From: Spodoptera frugiperda
Taxonomy: Eukaryota; Arthropoda; Insecta; Lepidoptera; Noctuidae
NCBI RefSeq assembly: GCF_023101765.2
Contig: NC_064227.1
Coordinates: 7,387,592 to 7,451,591, forward strand
Reading direction: 5' to 3'
Length of the DNA: 64,000 nucleotides
The position numbers were made by a program, and so were the translations under genes. This document shows, piece by piece, positions 63,346 to 64,000 of the stretch. Positions within the stretch are counted from its first letter, which is position 1. Each line of letters begins with the position of its first letter. The notes below the pieces were generated by a model. That model had not been told where the DNA came from. It was given only the letters and a program-made list of their open reading frames with translations, and searched no databases.

Positions 63346-64000
63346 ATGCCGTTGGCATGCCTCAGACATTTATCGCGCGTGATCTCCCCTAATAACGCCT
63401 CAAAGTCCTCGTGCACTGAAGATGTCTCCATGACCTGCTATCTCGTTGCAAACTACGTATTATTCTCGATGATCCTGCTCTCATTCTTCTACGGAGTCAT
63501 ATCCTGGATCATCGTGAAGAGTTTCCGCAATTTTAACAACTACGTGTTCATGAATGCGATTTTAGTGAACATATTTCGTTTTATCTGCACATCGATAGTC
63601 ATATCTAATTGTGAATTGACTGATGCCTTCATCATCTCGTTTTTCTCTTTTAAAAATATTGCTTTTAATATCTTTCTGTATTTTACTACAGTGTACAATT
63701 TCTGGGTAATAGTGATATGCTATGGGTTGTATGTGAAAGTTGTTAAGGTGTTTTATATAGAAGTTGAAAGCAAATGTATAAAGAGTTTCCTCTACGCATG
63801 GGGGGTGCCTTTAACAGTTTTGGTGATATGCAAACTGGTGTTGTTAATAATTCAAGCTTGTATTGAAGAAGAAAGTACTTATGAAAACGTGAGAGTGTAT
63901 TATATCTATTCGTGTGTCATGATCACGTGTTGTATCATCCCTTCAGGTATAAACTTGACAATTTTTATTAAAGTGGTCCGCGCGTTATATTCCATGAAAG
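63346..64000 (+). CDS. seven-transmembrane receptor-like protein, paralog I, 3' end beyond the window
   Basis: The frame is open from 63250 to the window end, and the first Met is at 63346. The visible 218 codons cover TM1-TM5. N-terminus of about 31 residues with NNAS as a possible glycosylation site (N17). Family blocks are divergent but clear: FYGVISWIIVKSFRNFNNYV (48-67), YNFWVIVICYGLYVKVVKVF in TM3 (117-136), YAWGVP in TM4 (150-155) and a TM5 ending in FIKVVRALYSMK. The NFW and GLY words in TM3 and the WGVP in TM4 bring it nearer than its siblings to class B receptors. It lies 12.7 kb from paralog H, so the array probably continues past the window. Confidence 0.82.
   Translation, partial: MPLACLRHLSRVISPNNASKSSCTEDVSMTCYLVANYVLFSMILLSFFYGVISWIIVKSFRNFNNYVFMNAILVNIFRFICTSIVISNCELTDAFIISFFSFKNIAFNIFLYFTTVYNFWVIVICYGLYVKVVKVFYIEVESKCIKSFLYAWGVPLTVLVICKLVLLIIQACIEEESTYENVRVYYIYSCVMITCCIIPSGINLTIFIKVVRALYSMK

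Overview
The window looks like nuclear DNA of a moth, probably a noctuid or close relative. It is AT-rich, has spliced genes with GT/AG introns, and is packed with short repeats I recognise from memory as typical of Lepidoptera: tRNA-headed SINEs, LINE 3' stubs ending in (GAT)n or (AAATA)n, foldback MITEs, and two short dispersed families of the kind common in noctuid sequence. Nothing bacterial or organellar is visible, and there is no CRISPR array.

Layout. (1) 1-22.1 kb: no gene I can support, only repeats and unassigned AT-rich DNA. (2) 22.1-29.4 kb, minus strand: one complete fatty acyl-CoA reductase gene. Ten coding exons join into an uninterrupted 537-codon frame, with the TGGTGFLG nucleotide-binding loop, the YxxxK catalytic pair, the Sterile/FAR_C region and a C-terminal membrane segment. 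(3) 29.4-35.2 kb: repeats. (4) 35.3-50.6 kb: a tandem array of eight related single-exon genes for short seven-transmembrane proteins (303-313 residues). Seven are on the minus strand, one of them a deletion-frameshift pseudogene, and one is on the plus strand. (5) 50.6-63.3 kb: repeats and several foldback elements. (6) 63.3-64.0 kb: a ninth, more divergent family member on the plus strand, cut by the window edge.

The seven-transmembrane array is the most interesting content. The proteins share an RKFRNxxNYVF block entering TM2, a VxCYMFYxDIVxVF block at the end of TM3, a W-x-x-P in TM4, and a C-terminal block close to LFVPFxKxNRxLWQEY...RVLWTLP. The pattern recalls the transmembrane core of class B (secretin/Methuselah) receptors stripped of the extracellular hormone-binding domain. 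That assignment is inference. Seven of the genes also carry a conserved upstream module: CTGATAA, a second TATC or GATA, often CGATTA, then a GTGTCAAAA-like motif. It lies about 155-165 bp from the start codon in four genes once a SINE insertion is subtracted for one of them. This suggests whole-unit duplication with promoters and possibly co-regulation by a GATA factor.

I see no sequence evidence that the reductase and the receptor array work together; they are simply neighbours.
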